Below are positions 20,251 through 30,117 of a DNA stretch of 31,722 nt, piece after piece (within the stretch, counting starts at the first letter, position 1; each line of letters begins with the position of its first letter). The notes beneath the pieces were generated by a model. It saw only the letters and a program-made list of their open reading frames with translations, made no database searches and had not been told where the DNA came from. The stretch is taken from positions 1 to 31,722 of the forward strand of contig JAUCBJ010001669.1 of NCBI GenBank assembly GCA_032718475.1, in the 5' to 3' direction. The stretch is from Nemertoderma westbladi (lineage: Eukaryota; Xenacoelomorpha; Nemertodermatida; Nemertodermatidae). The position numbers were made by a program, and so were the translations under genes.

Positions 20251-20445
20251 TCCTCCTTGGTTTAATGGTTGTATTGAATCCTCATCTTTCAAGAGGTGGT
20301 GGGTTCGGGTTCAACCCCCGCATGAGGGCCACGGCAATTTTCGTTTCGGCACGAATGCTTTGAAGGGGCGAGCCAGGGCGCATCTCTGCCTTGAATCCTT
20401 AAAAGGCCGAAGAATACTTTACTTCTTTACTTATTTTACAAGTGT
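20251..20445 (+). mobile_element. tRNA-derived SINE, family 1
   Basis: The head resembles a tRNA: A box TGGTTTAATGG at 20258-20268, B box GGTTCAACCCC at 20308-20318, an anticodon-like arm CCTC...CTTTCAA...GAGG, and CCTC/GAGG complementarity between 20252-20255 and 20324-20327. The anticodon-loop reading CTTTCAA would suggest tRNA-Glu(TTC) ancestry, tentatively. A ~110-base unrelated body follows and ends in the T/AC-rich TACTTTACTTCTTTACTTAT. The degenerate cloverleaf and the attached body argue for a SINE rather than a working tRNA. Transcription by RNA polymerase III through the internal boxes is expected for the family. Confidence 0.65.
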
Positions 20446-20881
20446 TGACAAGTATCTTAAAGTAATTGGTAAGTATAAGTTAAAAAATATATAAATTTTG
20501 ATAATAATTTAACAAACTAATTGCATCTATAAAACTAGTTAGGAACCTGGTAATTCCGGTAAAATTCCGGCCGGAATTGACCCCATTCCGGCAATTCCGG
20601 CCGGAACCGGAATCGGGCAAAAACCGCCGGAATTTCGGCCGGAACGGAATTCCGGTACATCCCTATAATATGTACAGTAAACGTCACTAGTAAAATTAAT
20701 TACTATTATTAACAAATATTAATTGTATTAGTTACCGTTATTTAAAATAAACGATATTTCGTCATCAATAATAAAGTATAAACACGATAGTCTAAGGGGT
20801 TAGTCTACGAGTTACGATAAATTAATTGCTAATCAATATTGAGAATTTTAATAACCCCCGGGGGGTTGTAAATTAGCATTA

Positions 20882-21362
20882 GGGGGCCTTCATCAAGTAT
20901 GTCACGCACTAGGGGGGGAGGGCGGGGGGTTAGAGCTTGCGTGACATTTTGTGACAGAAGGGGGAGGGGGGTGTCGACTTTTGTGACGGTCACGGCGATG
21001 TTCTATGCTTTAATGTTAGCTTGGCTTTGACATTCACACATGTGTAAAAGAGTGGGTAACTTTAAGGAAAACAATAAACTCAATAACATTGAGAATAATC
21101 GATAAATTGAGTAGGACATAGAAGCCATTGACTCCAACACTGTAATACCTGTTAGTAATATAGAATAAGAACACTTGACTTTCCCGTGGGAAAATGTAGA
21201 TATAGTGAGAGAATTTATATTGTATTTTAGCATAACAAACATTGTGTATTATTACAATAAAATATTTTTTGTCGGGGCGGGGTATAACAAATTGTCTAAT
21301 GTGACAGAGGGGGGGGGGTAAAAATCGGAAAAATTTGCGTGACATACTTTATGAACGCCCCC
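20882..21362. mobile_element. Short inverted-repeat element with TTA target duplication (PIF/Harbinger-like)
   Basis: The left terminus GGGGGCCTTCATCAAGTATG continues into TCACGCA; the right terminus, read inverted from 21362, is GGGGGCGTTCATAAAGTATG and then TCACGCA, with two differences in 27. TTA flanks both sides (20879-20881 and 21363-21365). A TTA/TAA duplication with G-rich ends fits PIF/Harbinger MITEs; the superfamily is inferred from these marks only. The 481-bp interior has GTGACA-type repeats and no transposase. Confidence 0.75.
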
Positions 21363-21365
21363 TTA

Positions 21366-21769
21366 TTTCCTGGACCCATTTCCTTAAAGCTTTCATTAGG
21401 AAAGGGACCACATGTAAATGTTTCATTACACAATTTCACAATATCATACATATAAAATAATACAATAAAGTAGTGTACAGAAAGGTACAGTCGAGTCGAG
21501 ATAACGATAATTACAAAAATAAAATGCATAAATGTATTCTCAATTAAAGACAAATAAAACAACTGCCCATTAGTTTTACCATTTCGCATTTAAATAATGT
21601 TATTTGGATACAAAACAAATATATTTGCAGCAACTTTGCACAGATTCATTTACTAAACTAGCCAAACAATGGTGGGGTGAGATCGGTGAGCCAATAACAA
21701 CCAAATTATAATATTCTAATAATATGAGTTGCCAGTGTTGTGTTGCGCGAGGGAAACCCAGCGGGGGTG
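21366..21769. other. G6PD 3' flank
   Basis: No gene is seen. It is the presumed 3' untranslated and intergenic sequence of G6PD. No canonical AATAAA was found on the minus strand close to the stop; the variant AGTAAA (complement of TTTACT near 21649) is a weak candidate. Confidence 0.4.
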
Positions 21770-23647
21770 TTACGCATTGTCAGTGTGTGCCGGCGCCTTC
21801 CAGCTGTAAGTGCCGGACCGAACGAAACCCTTCTTGGCGATCATATCATCCGCCTCTATGGGACCGCGACTGCCGTACTCGTAGGTAACCAAGGGAACCC
21901 GACCTTCATCCACCAACCGCAAGGCGTCATCGAAGATCCTCCAGGACTCGGAAAGCTCGTCGCTCCGGACGAAGTTGACCTGGGAGCCGGCGAAAACGTC
22001 GAGCAGCAGTCGATCGTACGCGTCCGGGAGAGCGACCCCCCGGTACCGAGTACCGTACGTCAGATCCAACTCGGTTTCCTCGGGTTCGATACCCATCCCC
22101 GGACGTTTAACCATCACCTTGGCGTACAAGGCCTCGTTCGGTTGCACGCGGATCACCAACTCGTTTCGCTTCGCTCCCCCCCGGAAGATATCCCCCGGGA
22201 CGTCTCGGAACTGCACTCGCACGTCGGCCTTCCGCTCGTCCAACGCTTTCCCGCATTTGACTATGAAGGGGACACCGTCCCAACGTTCGTTGCGCACGTA
22301 CAGAGTAGCCGCAGCGAAGGTGGGCGTTCTAGAACCCGCGGGCACGGTCGGGTCGTCCAGGTAACCGAGACGCGCCGCCGGGTCTGTAGACGTGCGGGAC
22401 CCCGCGTACTGGCCAATCACGAGGTCCGCGGGGTCCAGTTCTAGAACATCCTTTAAAACACGCACCTAAAACAGAGAGAATCATTTCATATAATCTTAAG
22501 TTAGAGTTATACAGAGAGAGGTTTAATAAAACATATTAGATTATTCTATGCAAACTAATTGACTGTGATGTACGAGCAAATCTCATTCTGACGATTACAA
22601 TTATTTTAAACGCCTGTTAATCTATTGTTATGAGATAGATAGGTTATAAGAGGGTGGAGATATTGTCACACAGAATTTGATGATATTATTTATTTTTTAG
22701 CTTATCGGAATACGCAGAGTCCCACTAATTAGCAAAGATTCCCCTTTCTGATTTTTCAACACATTGAAATGCGTAAAATTTTGATGGTTTGATTTCAGGA
22801 TTTATAAAGATATAATATTTTTATATTCAAATAATAACCGAACCTTCTCGTGACGGATATCTTCAGCATCTGTGGTCCTTGGTTTCTCCATGGCAACCAA
22901 TGACAGGATCTGCATCAAATGATTCTGCATAACATCGCGAATAATGCCGAAGTTATCGAAGTAACCGCCCCTTCCCTGAGTGCCGAACGGTTCCTTGAAG
23001 GTGATGACGACGCAGGCCACGTTGTCCCTGTTCCACAACGGCGAGAACAAACGGTTCGCGAACCTCAGAACGATCAAGTTCTGGACCATCTCCTTACCGA
23101 GGTAGTGGTCTATCCGATAGAGTTGGTCCTCTGTAAACAGAGAGGATAGATGGGCGGACAGCTGGTTGGAGGATGCCAGATCTCTTCCGAATGGCTTCTC
23201 TACTATAACTCGGGTTGACCCGGTTGAGGAACAGTGACTGTGGATCAATCGAGTGGCATCAGCGAACACGTTGGGAGGAAGAGCCAAATAGAACATTCGG
23301 TTAACAACTTTAAATCCCTTAAATTCTTCGTCGATCTTTTCAGAAAGATTAGTGAAGTCGCTTTCCTTGTTGTATTGGCCTCTAACGAATCGGTTGACGT
23401 TCCAGAACGACTTGAAACTATCGAATGATCCGTCAACGAATTTCATGAAGGGCGTCGCTAGTGTTTGTACGTCGCCTACGCTGAGGTTCGAGCGAGCATA
23501 CCCGAAGAATATTGTGTTGGCGGGGAGAAGTTTATCCAGGTAAAGGTTCCATAACGCCGGGTAAATCTTCTTCTTGGCGAGATCGCCAGAGGCGCCCAAA
23601 ATAACGACGGCGTAACCTTCCGGTGCTACTGGAGTAGCGGTTGACAT
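21770..23647 (-). CDS. G6PD: Glucose-6-phosphate 1-dehydrogenase, two coding exons
   Basis: Exon 1 is 23647-22844 and exon 2 is 22465-21770, joined in phase 0 between AAG and GTG. The spliced product is 499 residues, against about 515 in human. The enzyme oxidises glucose 6-phosphate to 6-phosphogluconolactone and makes NADPH, the first step of the oxidative pentose phosphate pathway in the cytosol. Visible motifs: nucleotide-binding GASGDLA at 18-24; EKPFGRDL at 150-157; the substrate/active-site signature [14 protein letters not shown] at 178-191; [14 protein letters not shown] at 218-231; and in exon 2 [28 protein letters not shown] and VRSDEL. The C-terminal GTYSW matches the structural NADP+ pocket region. 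The ATG at 23647 places 17 residues before GASGDLA, a normal animal length. A longer in-frame start at 23806 exists but adds a hydrophobic 53-residue stretch. No stops or missing key residues are seen. Exons, above all exon 2, are far more GC-rich than the flanks. Confidence 0.97.
22466..22843 (-). other. G6PD: G6PD intron
   Basis: The 378-bp AT-rich intron begins AAG|GTTCGG and ends TTCTCTCTGTTTTAG|GTG, canonical GT-AG with a pyrimidine tract. Removing it restores EKVRVLKD, the family sequence at this point, while reading through gives a premature stop at 22802. Confidence 0.93.
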
Positions 23648-23735
23648 GTCCCAGTGTGAGCGACAATGATCGGGGGAGTATGGACGGAAAGGGGGGCAGG
23701 TGGGAGAAGCTGAGGCTAGCACCAAAATATGTACA

Positions 23736-23743
23736 CTTATATA
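23736..23743 (-). promoter_or_regulatory. Candidate TATA box of G6PD
   Basis: TATATAAG on the minus strand, about 90 bases upstream of the chosen ATG. It would place transcription start roughly at 23705-23715, in a pyrimidine-rich leader. Surrounding DNA is AT-rich, so chance occurrence is possible. Confidence 0.35.
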
Positions 23744-23809
23744 TATGATAACTAGGAAATATATTAAATAAATATACGTAGACGTTTGTTTAACACATAA
23801 AAACATGCC

Positions 23810-24588
23810 TACAAATTATTGATGTTGACACAACATATTACAAGCATAAGTTTTAAGTAACAAACTATTCATTATGTTATAAATGTAATACTGTAATACA
23901 CAATAAATGATAAATGCTAGCTATAAATAGAATCAATGGGCAAACGATAGCACACCACGCTGTTAATTGCAGCTGGAAAGAGAACATCGCCCACCAGCCG
24001 GGAGCCAGGGACGGGACAGAGGGATGCCATGTGTCTTCTCTTCACATATCATTATGTATGTAAACATGTGACTCTGCCACCACCTTCACTTTTCTATCAC
24101 ACATTAAGCAACCCAAACCAAACCCAGCAGAACACACAAAGGATGACGTTCATGTTAAACATCATCAGCATACACTACAACAGGACAGCCAGTGCTGCTG
24201 AGTGCAGTACCGGTATGTAAATTTTATTTATGTTTTATGCATAATTATAATTATGATGATTATGATTATGAGCATAATTATAATTATTATGCATAATACC
24301 GGTACCGGCGCTGACTTTGTTATACATATTCAAATTAAATTATTAGGCCTATTCAGCTATTGCTGCATTGGGTTTTTTATGTTGACTGCCAAACTAGATC
24401 ATATGTCTGTATGTTGTCGTCTCTAATTTATTATGGGAATTATAATTGGTTTATTATTTTGGTTAGGCCTAGTTAATAATATATACGACACGTGAATGGC
24501 GAAAGTTCGTAGAAAAAGTATTGCCAGCCGGCAGCCGGGGCACAGATCTATTACCGGTACATGATGACCTGACCGGATCAGGTCAAGT
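23810..24588. other. Intergenic, with an AT-rich palindrome
   Basis: No gene is seen. Inverted copies of TTATGCATAAT-type sequence at 24235-24254 and about 24276-24297 form an imperfect palindrome of about 20-bp arms. A TACCGGTACC word follows at 24298. Confidence 0.5.
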
Positions 24589-26161
24589 CAGGTATTCTAG
24601 GTCATTGATCAATAAATTTTGCCACCTCCATGCAGCATAAAGGAGGTGCCACCTGTAGCTGCATAGACCCTCTTACTAGGGCAAATCTGGCCCTGTAAAT
24701 AGGATCCCCTTCGTTCTGGGATAAGGACGCCCTTGGTCCTGGATTAAGGACCCATATACTGATATACTGGGCTGCATGGGTATATGGCCTGGCCAGGCAG
24801 ATGGTGATCTACCAATGGCTGGTCAGAAGTAGAGTGCTCTTATGTCCACTCTGAGTGCACTTCACTGCGACCTGCACCTGACAGCAGGGGTACAGTACAG
24901 GGGATGACCCAGCAGATGAGCTGCACAGCCAATGGTGGGTCATGTGCGCCAGAGTAGGTAGCCTATGGGTGATGGGCCTCATATCTGACTCCACTGCGAC
25001 AGGTGACACCCACCCTGTGGAATTGCAAACCAGGGTATGGTTGCCCCGAGAGCTGACTCGGCAAAAAAGCACCCCCAACCCCCACTATGGATTACATTAG
25101 AAATGCGGAGATCCGGCCACTAGAGGCCAGTGGAATTTCCGGACACAATTGGCCTCACAGGCGTCAGTTATCTCCTGACAGGCTGCCTGTCTCACCCCCT
25201 ACTGGAGAGAGAGCAGCCAACAATTCGTTGAGTCACTTTCCTGATGACCTTTCTGGCCCAAACCCTGGGTCACCAGCGAGGCCAGATTGTGAGGGGAGAG
25301 GGATTCCGGAGTTGGAGGCTACTCTCATGTTCCACCCCGACCAACAAAGCCATTGGTGAATCTGAGGCAAGTCACTAGACTAGCGTCAGACTGACTGGAC
25401 AGACTGATGAGGTTCTGATAAAGGACATGGGGGGCGGTTGGCGACTCGCCCTCGCATCAGCAGATGATAGTGGCAATGGTGGAATTGGTATATTGATGAA
25501 TCCAACTGCACATGCAGCATTGGACAAAATAGACCAAATCTCTAACAGCATCATCCGTTGCCACTTCTCATGTTCTGGAAGACTGGCAAAGAAGTTTCCT
25601 AAGGTGGTTCTGATTGTGTGCTACTCTCCAACTAGTGTTGCCCATGTCTGCCTGTAGAGGTGGAAAATTTCTACCACAATCTACAAGCAACTACTGATGG
25701 AGTGGATCAGCATGCATTCTTAACATTCCTGTGAGACTTTAATGCAAGTCTGCATCAATCACCTACATCACCTTGGGTCTATAGCAATAGTGTTAACCGA
25801 AATTCCGTCCATCTTCATGATTTTATCTCTGGAAATGGATTGTTTTCGGCTGGAACCCACTTCAAGAAGCGAACTGGAAAGCTATGGACTCATAGTGGAC
25901 CCAGTGGTCACAAGTCCCAGATAGACCATATTCTGTTTCGTAGGAAATACAGGAGCTCTATACAAGACTGTAATGCATTTACACTTCGACCCTTCTCCAG
26001 ACTCCAGTGATCACCGCCTTATTGTGGCCAAGGTAAGACTTAGTCTGCGTGCTAGCAGAACAACGAAATCTCCCTTGCCACAGCATGACTGGTCCTCTCT
26101 GTTGCAACAGCCAAGTGTGAGATCCAGCTTCACACTACACAGCTGAGCAACAGGTATTAGG
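24589..26161 (+). mobile_element. LINE, 5' leader and endonuclease domain (left part of split copy)
   Basis: From CAGGTATTC at 24589 the leader and N-terminal Pro/Ser-rich frame (25087-25359) match the minus-strand copy at 6222-7258. About 140 bases of the early endonuclease are deleted near 25391-25395. The rest follows the family order: WRLALASADDSGNGGIGILM (from about 25438), the DFNA segment near 25737, SQIDHILFRRK near 25916, and the catalytic Ser-Asp-His at 26006-26014. These mark an APE-type endonuclease. Several stops and frameshifts (for example 25657 and 25735) show it is dead. The copy runs to TTAGG at 26157-26161, where a DNA transposon has inserted, and resumes at 28833. Confidence 0.85.
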
Positions 26162-26413
26162 CAGTCAGGGAGATCATCAATTTTGGGGTTACCCCAAATT
26201 TCGAATTCTGGTAATAGACTGTCGAAAATTGGGGTTTTTTGTTCAAATTTGAGGTATTTTTAGGCTCATAATATCGAGTGTTGCTGCGACTTAGGGAAAC
26301 TATTGGAGCAACTTCTACTTTTAATATGTTAAAATATAATGTAAAATAAGAACTTTTATCGATGCAATAAAATATTTCACCGATGCAAACATGCTTTTAT
26401 TGGGGGCGAAAAT

Positions 26414-26461
26414 TGAAATTTGAGGTTAAACCTCAAATTTGAGACAAAACCTCAAATTTCG
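26414..26461. repeat. Cluster of AAATTTGAG palindromes
   Basis: GAAATTTGAGGTTAAACCTC, then AAATTTGAG, then CCTCAAATTTCG give three to four inverted copies of one 9-bp word in 48 bases. The same word lies near both ends of the element (26245, 28717, 28751, 28787, 28802). Confidence 0.75.
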
Positions 26462-27879
26462 CCAGCCTTTACAACATCACCAGCCTGTCAGCAGTAGGGT
26501 GTAGCAGTAGGCTTTGCTGCTTAGTGCTTATAGAGCTTGGTGAGAATGGGTAACCAGTGTAACCTGTGACATGACATGTATGCAGTGTAGGCTTAACCTT
26601 ACAGCACAGTAACTTACAGTCAATAACTTTAATGATTGTTAACTCCATTAGTGATTGGTGAGAAAAATGCAGAAGACTAGAGAAATTCGCTATCCTTACA
26701 GCCTTACTGTACTGTTGCACTGATGGTAAGTTGGTAAGAAGAACAGTAGACCAAATCCTCACTGTTGTTGCGAGATTCAAGCTCACACAGCTGCACAGTC
26801 ACAGACTCAGGAAGACCTACTATATCTTGTGGATGTTGACTCAATTCCAGAATTTGGAAGTTTACATATTCTGGCATTCATCTGTTCTGTTCATCATTCA
26901 TATCACACATCTTCGGAAAAAAATATGTTTTCTGGTTGTTGATGCCCTCTTTAAAACTTTGTATATCAAATGAAGCCATTCCTCTCCTGATAGCCTGAAG
27001 ACTTATGTAATATTCGCCTGCCCTAGCTCTATCTGTCAATTGGAATACTGTACCATCAGTTTGGAGCCCATTTCTAGACAAATGTTGCCTCAAAGGTTGA
27101 CAGGTTGACGTGGTTTATACAATATATGTGGACTTGATTCTTTTGTTAGTTATTCTATATGACTGGCAACTGGAGACTCTAAAGTTGGAACCACCACCTA
27201 CTGCAGTATACAATAATACATCAATTAAAATTCAATTTGATAATGTGCTTTAAACTTATATGTAAAGATCTAAACCTGATCCTCCATTACAACAATGTGA
27301 AACATAATATCCCAGCCAAACATCCAATGCAATCATGACCTGGCCATATATATAAAATTATGAAGCAAAGGCCAAGCCCCGCCCATGCTGCCATGTCTGC
27401 ATGTTCCATACATCACCTCTTCTTTATCAGGGTCATTAACATATGGAACATGCTGGACCTGGAACACAGTAGAAACATCATCATCTCATCACTAATCGCT
27501 AGTCTTTTAAACAGTCTTTAGACTCTGCTTTCTTTTCAAGACATCTGAAATGTTTTAGAAATCTAAGTGACTGTTTGTTTATAGGCCTACTATACATACA
27601 TACATCCTTTTAAATTGACCTTATGAGGAACCAGAATCATTTATAACTTGGGCAAAAAGTATAACCTTTTTCACTAACCTATTCTCGAGGCTTTATCTCA
27701 TTTCTGGAGAACACCTTGCAGGCACTAAAGTTGCATTGCAATAGTCGATAGTGTGTAGGGATGGATTTTGCTTTTTATTCCAAAATTTTAACATTACGAA
27801 ATGATTGTACATATACATTTCGATCAAAAATTTTGATCAACACTTTCAATGAAATTTTAGAAATTCCACCAAAAATATT

Positions 27880-28156
27880 TTGGCGCTTGTGTCAAATCAA
27901 ATAGGTGACCCTCCTAATCTGCTAATCCTGAAATCACCAGCTAATGCTGAATTTTAGTGCAGGTGATATCAATATTCCTAACTCTTGTTTATTATTTTTT
28001 GGTTACTTTCAACTCACCTCTGTAACCTGCTCCTTTTCTAACCCTGTAACCGGGCACTAGCTGACTAGTGAAAGTGACTTTAGTTTTGGTGATTTCAGGA
28101 TTAGCAGAATAGGAGCTAGGAGGGTCCCCTACAGCCCTATTTGACACAAGTGCCAA
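27880..28156. mobile_element. Foldback MITE nested in the 2.67-kb transposon
   Basis: The left arm 27880-27939 and right arm 28087-28156 are inverted copies: TTGGCRCTTGTGTCAAAT at the tips, ACCCTCCTA in the middle and TCTGCTAATCCTGAAATCAC at the inner side. The right arm has about 10 extra bases. The centre includes CCTCTGTAACCTGCTCCTTT, the block shared with the MITEs at 12943 and 31277. Confidence 0.75.
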
Positions 28157-28268
28157 TGTTTTATTTTACTTTTTTTACCGGGAGAAAAAGTAAAATCAAT
28201 ACAAAATTATGGCTCTATGGTACATTATTATGTGGCAATATTATTCAATATTATTGCAGGTTGCTGTG

Positions 28269-28311
28269 TTGCCGACTTTGCAAAAGCTGTGCCCAACAAA
28301 AAGTTACAATA
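28269..28311 (+). repeat. SINE tail fragment (family 2)
   Basis: TTGCCGACTTTGCAAAAGCT and the following 23 bases match the tail of the SINE at 31566-31682 with about five differences. No tRNA-like head precedes it. Confidence 0.6.
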
Positions 28312-28827
28312 TTCAGATATTATGGGGACAACTTTTTCCCTACAAGTAGGGAAAAAAAAGTAGGCCTACTACTTTTTCTCCCGATTTTAGGGCATATTCA
28401 AGCAAAAAGGTAACAATATAAAAATATAAGTTCTTTAAGCTCTGTACTTCGTTTTATATGTCTACCATCTGATCAGCCACCCCACTGCACCCCTACCAGT
28501 CTGCCAGTAGCCTTTTTAAGTATAAGCCTTTTTAAACTAATACTGAATATGTTTTAAATATTATATTTCACAACACTCAGACACTACCCTAGGCCTACAT
28601 CAGTTTATTTTTTTACCTTTGCAATACAGTAACAAGCTAACAACTACTGAACTAGGTCAACTATGACTTCTGTCTGTATCTGACTATGCTGCTATGAAAT
28701 TCAAATTTGGGGTAAAACTCAAATTTAGAGAATTAACCTAACCTTGTATTAAATTTGAGGTAATTCCAAAATTGGGACTATAATTTGAAATTTGAGGTAT
28801 TCTCAAATTTGATGATCTCCCTGACTG

Positions 28828-30117
28828 TTAGGTTCTTGCCTCTGAGGCGGCAGATCACTGCAAAGACTATAATGCCTTCACAGAAGCAGTTAAGTTAGCG
28901 GCTGCAGAAACAGTTCCTGTATACCCTCGAAACAGGAAAAGGGGCCCCCTGGACTGACAAAATTCAGCCGAAATGACCTCTATAAGGCAGTAAGGTGCAG
29001 AAAGAGCCCCAACTCAAACAAACTATACAGTGGCCAAGAATACAGTTAAGGTCCCTGAACAGGCAGTACTCTGTTAATCTACAGGAGCTAATAAACCAAC
29101 AGGTTGATGCCATCAATGATGCTGACGACAGCAGGCAATCATCCCAGGCATGGAAATCGATCAACTTGCTTACTGGGCGGAAAACCCAACCAACCACCAA
29201 GGTTAAGGCTGAATCACCAGCCGATCGCCTCAATGGTTGGAAGGCCGACTTTGAAAAGCTCCTCAATAATGACAGGGTATTGCCTGATAACTTTATAGAA
29301 GTAAAAGTGCCTGAGTCTGTACTCCCAGATATTCCCATTGGCGATATCTCCTTTGCAGAAGTGAAGGCTGCTGCAAAGAGCATTAAGACCAATCGTGCCA
29401 GTGGAGTAGATGGGTGTTCCCCCTGACTGCCTGAGGTCTTTAAAATACCTGAGTGTTTAAAGCCCATCTATCACATCATAGTAGACATGTACGGTACCGA
29501 ACAATAAGCAGATAAGAGTCCCACAAGAAATGAAAACAAATAAGTTGGTGCCAGTTCCCTCCCAAGAAGGACAACCTAACACTCTATGGTTATTTTCGGG
29601 GAATATCATTGATCTCAATTGCTGCAAAGCTATACAATAGAATTCTATTAAATTGCATCAGGGATCCCATTGAAGGACTGCTCCATGGACATCAGAATGG
29701 GTTCCGTAAAGGTCGTGGGACCATGGAGCCCATTTTGGCACTTAGAAGGATAATTGAAAGCAAAAAAGAAAGACAGGCATCTGGCTGTTATCTTTGTTGA
29801 CTTCTTCGAGGTCTTTGATTCAGTCTCTCGCTCACGTATGTTCAGCATACTTTCATTATATGGGATTGAATCCTGATGAAATTATTGCAGCAATCAGATC
29901 TGGTTCGACAACATTTGTGTCTACCTGTCTACTGTTGATGGTGACACAGAACCATTTGAAGTATTATGGGGAGTCCTCCAACTGTCCAAGGAGACACACT
30001 TGCGCCATTCTTGTTCATAATTGTGGTTGACTATGTTCTACGCATGTAGATCATCTTAGATCATCATAATGATGATATGGGGTGATGGTAACTTCACCTA
30101 CTGGCTCCAGAAGTCGA
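28828..30117 (+). mobile_element. LINE, reverse transcriptase part (right part of split copy)
   Basis: The LINE resumes at VLASEAADHC. The frame 28995-29426 is a linker leading to KSIKTNRASGVDG, the entry of the RT domain. Further RT blocks, in shifting frames, are LISIAAKLYNRILLN, GHQNGFRKGRGT, the motif A aspartate in AVIFVDFFEVFDSVSR (GAC at 29799-29801) and the motif B block QGDTLAPFLFIIVVDY near 29990-30030. The copy stops at 30117, about 30 bases before the FADD box would appear. Its last 48 bases overlap the start of the fragment at 12058. Multiple stops and frameshifts make it inactive. Confidence 0.85.

Larger units (their letters stand above)
18714..20665. mobile_element. hAT-like non-autonomous transposon with 8-bp target duplication
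   Basis: The left end TAGGGATGTCCCGGAATC (18714) and the right end, read inverted from 20665, TAGGGATGTACCGGAATTCC form terminal repeats. Flanks are TAATACGT (18706-18713) and TAATATGT (20666-20673): an 8-bp duplication, as hAT transposases make, with one C/T difference in a CpG. Both subterminal regions hold clustered CCGGAA/GGAATTCCGG motifs, likely transposase-binding sites. No transposase frame was found. The 1.95-kb element has itself been invaded by a GGGATCC-type repeat (19556-19877) and a SINE (20251-20445), and carries the AACCAAAACAACAAACGAGA core at 19026. Confidence 0.85.
26162..28827. mobile_element. 2.67-kb DNA transposon, superfamily unassigned, inserted in the LINE
   Basis: Both ends begin CAGTCAGGGAGATCATCAA and stay similar for about 50 bases (roughly 9 mismatches). 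TTAGG flanks both sides (26157-26161 and 28828-28832), and the LINE frame continues exactly after removal of the element plus one TTAGG, so the borders are firm. Subterminal regions on both sides carry repeated CTCAAATTT/AAATTTGAG words. No transposase was recognised; the minus-strand frame at 26878-27093 is the longest clean frame in the left half and has no known motif. A foldback MITE (27880-28156) and a SINE tail (28269-28311) are nested inside. A 5-bp duplication is reported for Transib, but these ends do not start CACWATG, so that assignment is not supported. Confidence 0.9.

Noticed and set aside
20251-20328. Functional tRNA gene
   Set aside because: The cloverleaf is imperfect (mismatched anticodon stem, short acceptor pairing) and it is fused to a SINE-like body.
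21740-22444. Long plus-strand frames opposite G6PD exon 2
   Set aside because: High GC leaves the antisense frame open; the minus strand encodes a perfectly conserved enzyme.
22919-23543. Plus-strand frames opposite G6PD exon 1
   Set aside because: Antisense shadows of a conserved coding exon.
26878-27093. Transposase of the 2.67-kb element
   Set aside because: The 71-codon frame has no catalytic or zinc-finger motif that could be recognised; kept only as an observation.
26162-28827. Transib assignment from the 5-bp duplication
   Set aside because: The termini do not begin CACWATG, and no RAG1-like transposase is visible.
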